A DNA stretch of 30,970 bases from Chara braunii (lineage: Eukaryota; Streptophyta; Charophyceae; Charales; Characeae), in assembly GCA_003427395.1 (NCBI GenBank), contig BFEA01000246.1, positions 1,639,932 to 1,670,901 on the forward strand, written 5' to 3'. Under the pieces are notes generated by a model. The model made no database searches, had not been told where the DNA came from, and saw nothing but the letters and a program-made list of their open reading frames with translations. This document shows, one piece after another, positions 28,785 through 30,970 of the stretch; the stretch's first letter is position 1; each line of letters begins with the position of its first letter. Position numbers and translations under genes: made by a program.

Positions 28785-29380
28785 GTAAGGAGGAGTATGG
28801 TGAAACTGTGAGAGCGCGCGGGGCATTGGGGTGTATGGTGACTTCTCTCCTTCCCTTTTATAAATTTTGGTTTCGACTTTCGCCATTTTTGCCTTTGTAA
28901 TTTCAGACTTTTGTACGATTGTGTGGATCCCTCCTTTCTTCGGAGTTTCTCTTGTACATCTTTCCTTTTATGGATGATGTCATGTGTGATGATAGCGGCT
29001 TGATCGTTTCAATTTTGTATGCATAATTCATGTTTATGTTGGAGGATTGAATGATTTTGAAACGCGGATGCATGCATAACCTTAGTCCGCTGGAATTGAG
29101 GGGAAATAGTGAAGTTGGTCGCCTCAAGTTGCTTTGTGAACGGATCTCGTGCCACGTGTATACGTTACAGTCAACCAGTAAAACGGTCCGTCATGTATAC
29201 GCGCACTCGCATACGTCGCCCACGTATGGGCTGTACTATTGGTATATTTCTGCATGGATAGGAACCGCAACATTAATGTGAATTTGTTGCATGGAATTCA
29301 GTGTCCCCTTTCGGTTAACGGATCATGACTACCTCTACCGAATGTTGGGCTTCGTCTGGCGGACTTGTACCGACGCTGAG
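28785..29380. other. Stretch with no recognised gene
   Basis: Short frames only. GTATACG motifs recur near 29158-29200. Nothing else supported. Confidence 0.4.
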
Positions 29381-29488
29381 CATCGAAAACACAGCCTTCG
29401 ATTGAGACCGTCCACATCAAACTACGAGATCTATGAATCCCGTAGGCACCGTGTGTTGAGCAGCGAGATACCCATTGTGTTCCTCCCA
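29381..29488. repeat. Diverged dispersed repeat, copy B (paired with 6257-6362)
   Basis: Same block order as 6257-6362. The frame around it (29291-29560, 90 codons) includes RLRPSTSNYEIYESRRHR, resembling RLRPSTSDSELYSERHQD at the other locus. Confidence 0.5.
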
Positions 29489-29522
29489 TACACCGTATAT
29501 GGACCCGTCCTACGCACCAAAA

Positions 29523-29616
29523 CCGGCCATCCTGATTACCCGGCCCTAAAAGCCGTGAACTGAGAAAGCCCCCTTTCGTCCGAACCCTCCTAGATTTGCC
29601 GGCCATCCTGATTACC
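29523..29616 (+). repeat. Exact 18-bp direct repeat, 76 bp apart
   Basis: CCGGCCATCCTGATTACC at 29523-29540 and 29599-29616. AGATTTGCC is also doubled nearby (29592 and 29634). Confidence 0.9.
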
Positions 29617-29663
29617 AGTAGTGCCGCGCGACCCAGATTTGCCCAGTTGGTAACCACTACGTT

Positions 29664-29731
29664 CCAGGGAGTAGGGTGGGGCTGCCAGTGGGGGGTGCCA
29701 GGGAGTAGGGTGGGGCCGCCGGTTGTGGAGG
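29664..29731 (+). repeat. 34-bp tandem duplication
   Basis: CCAGGGAGTAGGGTGGGGC begins at 29664 and 29698; the ends of the two units differ slightly. Confidence 0.9.
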
Positions 29732-30010
29732 GAGGCTAACGTGAATACCGAGCATTTTGCCAGTAGCTGCACCTCCCATCTACTTCCCCCACCCCCCATC
29801 GAGTAGCAGCAGCAGTGGCTATGGCCAAATCTCTCCCACACACCACTCACAACCCACTCACGCTCACAAGCACTTCGCATTTTTCTTGGACTAGTAGTTT
29901 TTCTTGTTTGCCTGTTTGGTGTGCTTGTAAGTCGTCTGCCCTCCCGCCTCCCCCCGTGTCCTCCAGCCTATTTTGTTTTCCTCCGGGTATTGGCATCTGC
30001 TCAGGACCAC

Positions 30011-30115
30011 CCGTCTTCCCCGGAACACAACGCACCCTCATCATGACCGCATTCAACCGGAAAGATGGCTTGTACACATTCACAATCAGGGTGCGTTATG
30101 TTCGGGGGAAGTTGG
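30011..30115. mobile_element. 105-bp inverted-repeat element, copy 5 (diverged)
   Basis: Left arm CCGTCTTCCCCGGAACACAA and right arm ending TTCGGGGGAAGTTGG are mirror-like over the outer 30 bases. The core CCGGAAAGATGGCTTGTACA matches the family core in the orientation of copies 1 and 4. Length is again exactly 105 bp. TA follows it (30116-30117); the left flank is AC. Its inner arms have lost much of the pairing, so it is an older copy. Confidence 0.8.
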
Positions 30116-30430
30116 TAGCGGTTCGCCTATTTGGTCTGTTTGTGTGTAGTCTGCCCTCCTGCCTCCCCCATGCCCTCCATCCTATGTGGGACTCTGGAAA
30201 GCTGGTCATGGTAAGCCACGGGTGTATGAAGTAGATTCAGAGAAGTAAGTGGCAGCAGAGAGCGTTAGTTTGGACCTGATCAGGGCCTGGTTTACTACTG
30301 TGATGGTGGGGTGCATGACGAGTACGCCATGGGATATGATTTTTGACACACAAAGACCACTTTTCTCAGGGGTATCGCAAACTGTTGGCGATGTAATGAG
30401 TCCTTATCCATCAGTCAAATGCACCCTGGG
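30116..30430. other. Stretch with no recognised gene
   Basis: GCCTGTTTGGT / GCCTATTTGGT and TCTGCCCTCC(T/C)GCCTCCCCC phrases occur on both sides of the MITE (29909-29955 and 30124-30171), indicating a local duplication flanking the element. No gene seen. Confidence 0.4.
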
Positions 30431-30487
30431 CAGACTGTCGAGGTTCAACCTCCTGATGAATCGGTGAAAGTCCGACGAAACAGTCTG
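30431..30487 (+). ncRNA. Type III hammerhead ribozyme, copy 1
   Basis: In order: stem III 5' strand CAGACTGT (30431-30438), cleavage-site C at 30439 (GTC), stem I hairpin GAGG-TTCAA-CCTC (30440-30452), core CTGATGA (30453-30459), stem II with TCGG/CCGA and loop TGAAAGT (30461-30475), core GAAA (30477-30480), and stem III 3' strand ACAGTCTG (30480-30487). The core positions C3 to A9, G12 to A14, A15.1-U16.1 and C17 are all present, and stem III pairs perfectly over 8 bp. The one departure is A-C instead of G-C at 10.1/11.1. Flanking RNA enters through stem III, which defines type III, the class used by plant retrozymes to process tandem transcripts. Predicted cleavage is after 30439. Activity is inferred, not shown. 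Confidence 0.85.
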
Positions 30488-30492
30488 GCAGA

Positions 30493-30545
30493 CACTGGCG
30501 AGGTTCAGCCTCCTGATGAGCCGATGAAAGTCTGACGAAACAGTG
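30493..30545 (+). ncRNA. Hammerhead ribozyme, copy 2 (tandem, partly degraded)
   Basis: Exactly 60 bp after copy 1: stem III CACTG (30493-30497), then GC where GTC is expected, stem I GAGG-TTCAG-CCTC (30500-30512), CTGATGA (30513-30519), a 17-base stem II region with the same TGAAAGT loop (30520-30536), GAAA (30537-30540) and CAGTG (30541-30545). Stem III covaries relative to copy 1 (CACTG/CAGTG), and stem I is intact. U16.1 is replaced by G, and stem II has two mismatches (C-A, A-C), so self-cleavage is probably weak or lost. Confidence 0.7.
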
Positions 30546-30970
30546 GCACGCTTATGTATAGCGAATATGACGACGCTCGCACGTTGACAGGCGTGGGGGA
30601 GGGGGTAAAAAAAACTTTCCATCTGCTTTGCGGCCAGCAAAGGAAATAGGGTGGTTCTCGCGGCATTTGGGCTGGGCGTTCAATCCGGCGTGGCGAAGTG
30701 CTCTTTCTCTCTGGACGGTGTTTGAATGCGGAGAGGTGCGTGGAGAGGCGTAGCTGCCCCCCCTCCCCCCCCTCCCTCTCTTCACCCTCTTCGCTCGCTT
30801 GCTGGGTCTGGCTCCCCCTCTGTGTGTCTTCGGTGTTGTGCCTCAAGATGTGGAGCGTTCCATTCACACTCGGCCCAAAGAAGAAATAGGTGACTGCCTG
30901 CGGCTTAGCCAAGTGCACCCTCCCTCCCTCTCCCTCCCTCTCCCTCCTTCTCGCCCTCTCTCTCTCTCTC
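30546..30970. other. 3' end of window: no gene, pyrimidine-rich tracts
   Basis: 30756-30790 and 30919-30970 are C/T-rich (CCCTCCCT and TC repeats). Open frames here are low-complexity. The window ends inside a (TC)n tract. Confidence 0.5.

Overview
The window looks like nuclear DNA of a green-lineage eukaryote with a large, repeat-filled genome. Supporting signs are tRNA-derived SINEs with Pol III A and B boxes, a U6 snRNA-derived relic whose 5' half matches the plant-type U6 sequence, short terminal-inverted-repeat elements, very long (GT)n(GA)n microsatellites, and one large gene with a plastid-transit-like N-terminus. A charophyte such as Chara is my best guess, but the sequence alone does not prove it. 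There is no bacterial operon structure, no CRISPR array and no rRNA.

Only one protein-coding gene is recognised with confidence: an uninterrupted 606-codon ORF at 9565-11385. It encodes an FAD/NAD(P)H pyridine-nucleotide oxidoreductase of the family found N-terminal to selenophosphate synthetase (SelD), here without the SelD domain. A 167-codon acidic/RS-rich ORF at 3410-3913 is a weak candidate gene. Several stretches (2.8-6.8 kb, 19.0-19.6 kb, 20.6-21.3 kb minus) read like eroded coding DNA that I cannot name.

Layout. 0-2.6 kb: full-length SINE (minus), a dispersed repeat pair, microsatellites. 2.6-7.4 kb: eroded coding-like DNA and small duplications. 7.4-9.3 kb: poly(A) tracts, second full-length SINE, first 105-bp inverted-repeat element. 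9.4-11.7 kb: the oxidoreductase gene and a 43-bp minisatellite just downstream. 12-15.5 kb: three more inverted-repeat elements, an assembly gap at 13209-14063, and the U6 relic. 15.6-20 kb: local tandem duplications, a hammerhead-like relic on the minus strand, 50-bp degenerate repeats. 20-27.6 kb: visibly AT-rich DNA holding a three-unit array with units of about 1 kb. 27.7-31 kb: 186-bp duplication, fifth inverted-repeat element, and two tandem hammerhead-ribozyme motifs at 30431-30545.

The most interesting signal is the hammerhead pair. The first copy has the catalytic core and three base-paired stems of a type III hammerhead (GUC cleavage site, 8-bp stem III). The second follows exactly 60 bp later, and a third, decayed relative lies 12 kb away on the opposite strand. 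Type III hammerheads are the hallmark of plant retrozymes. The second strong result is a family of 105-bp near-palindromic elements flanked by TA, with a natural empty target site preserved in an adjacent repeat unit.
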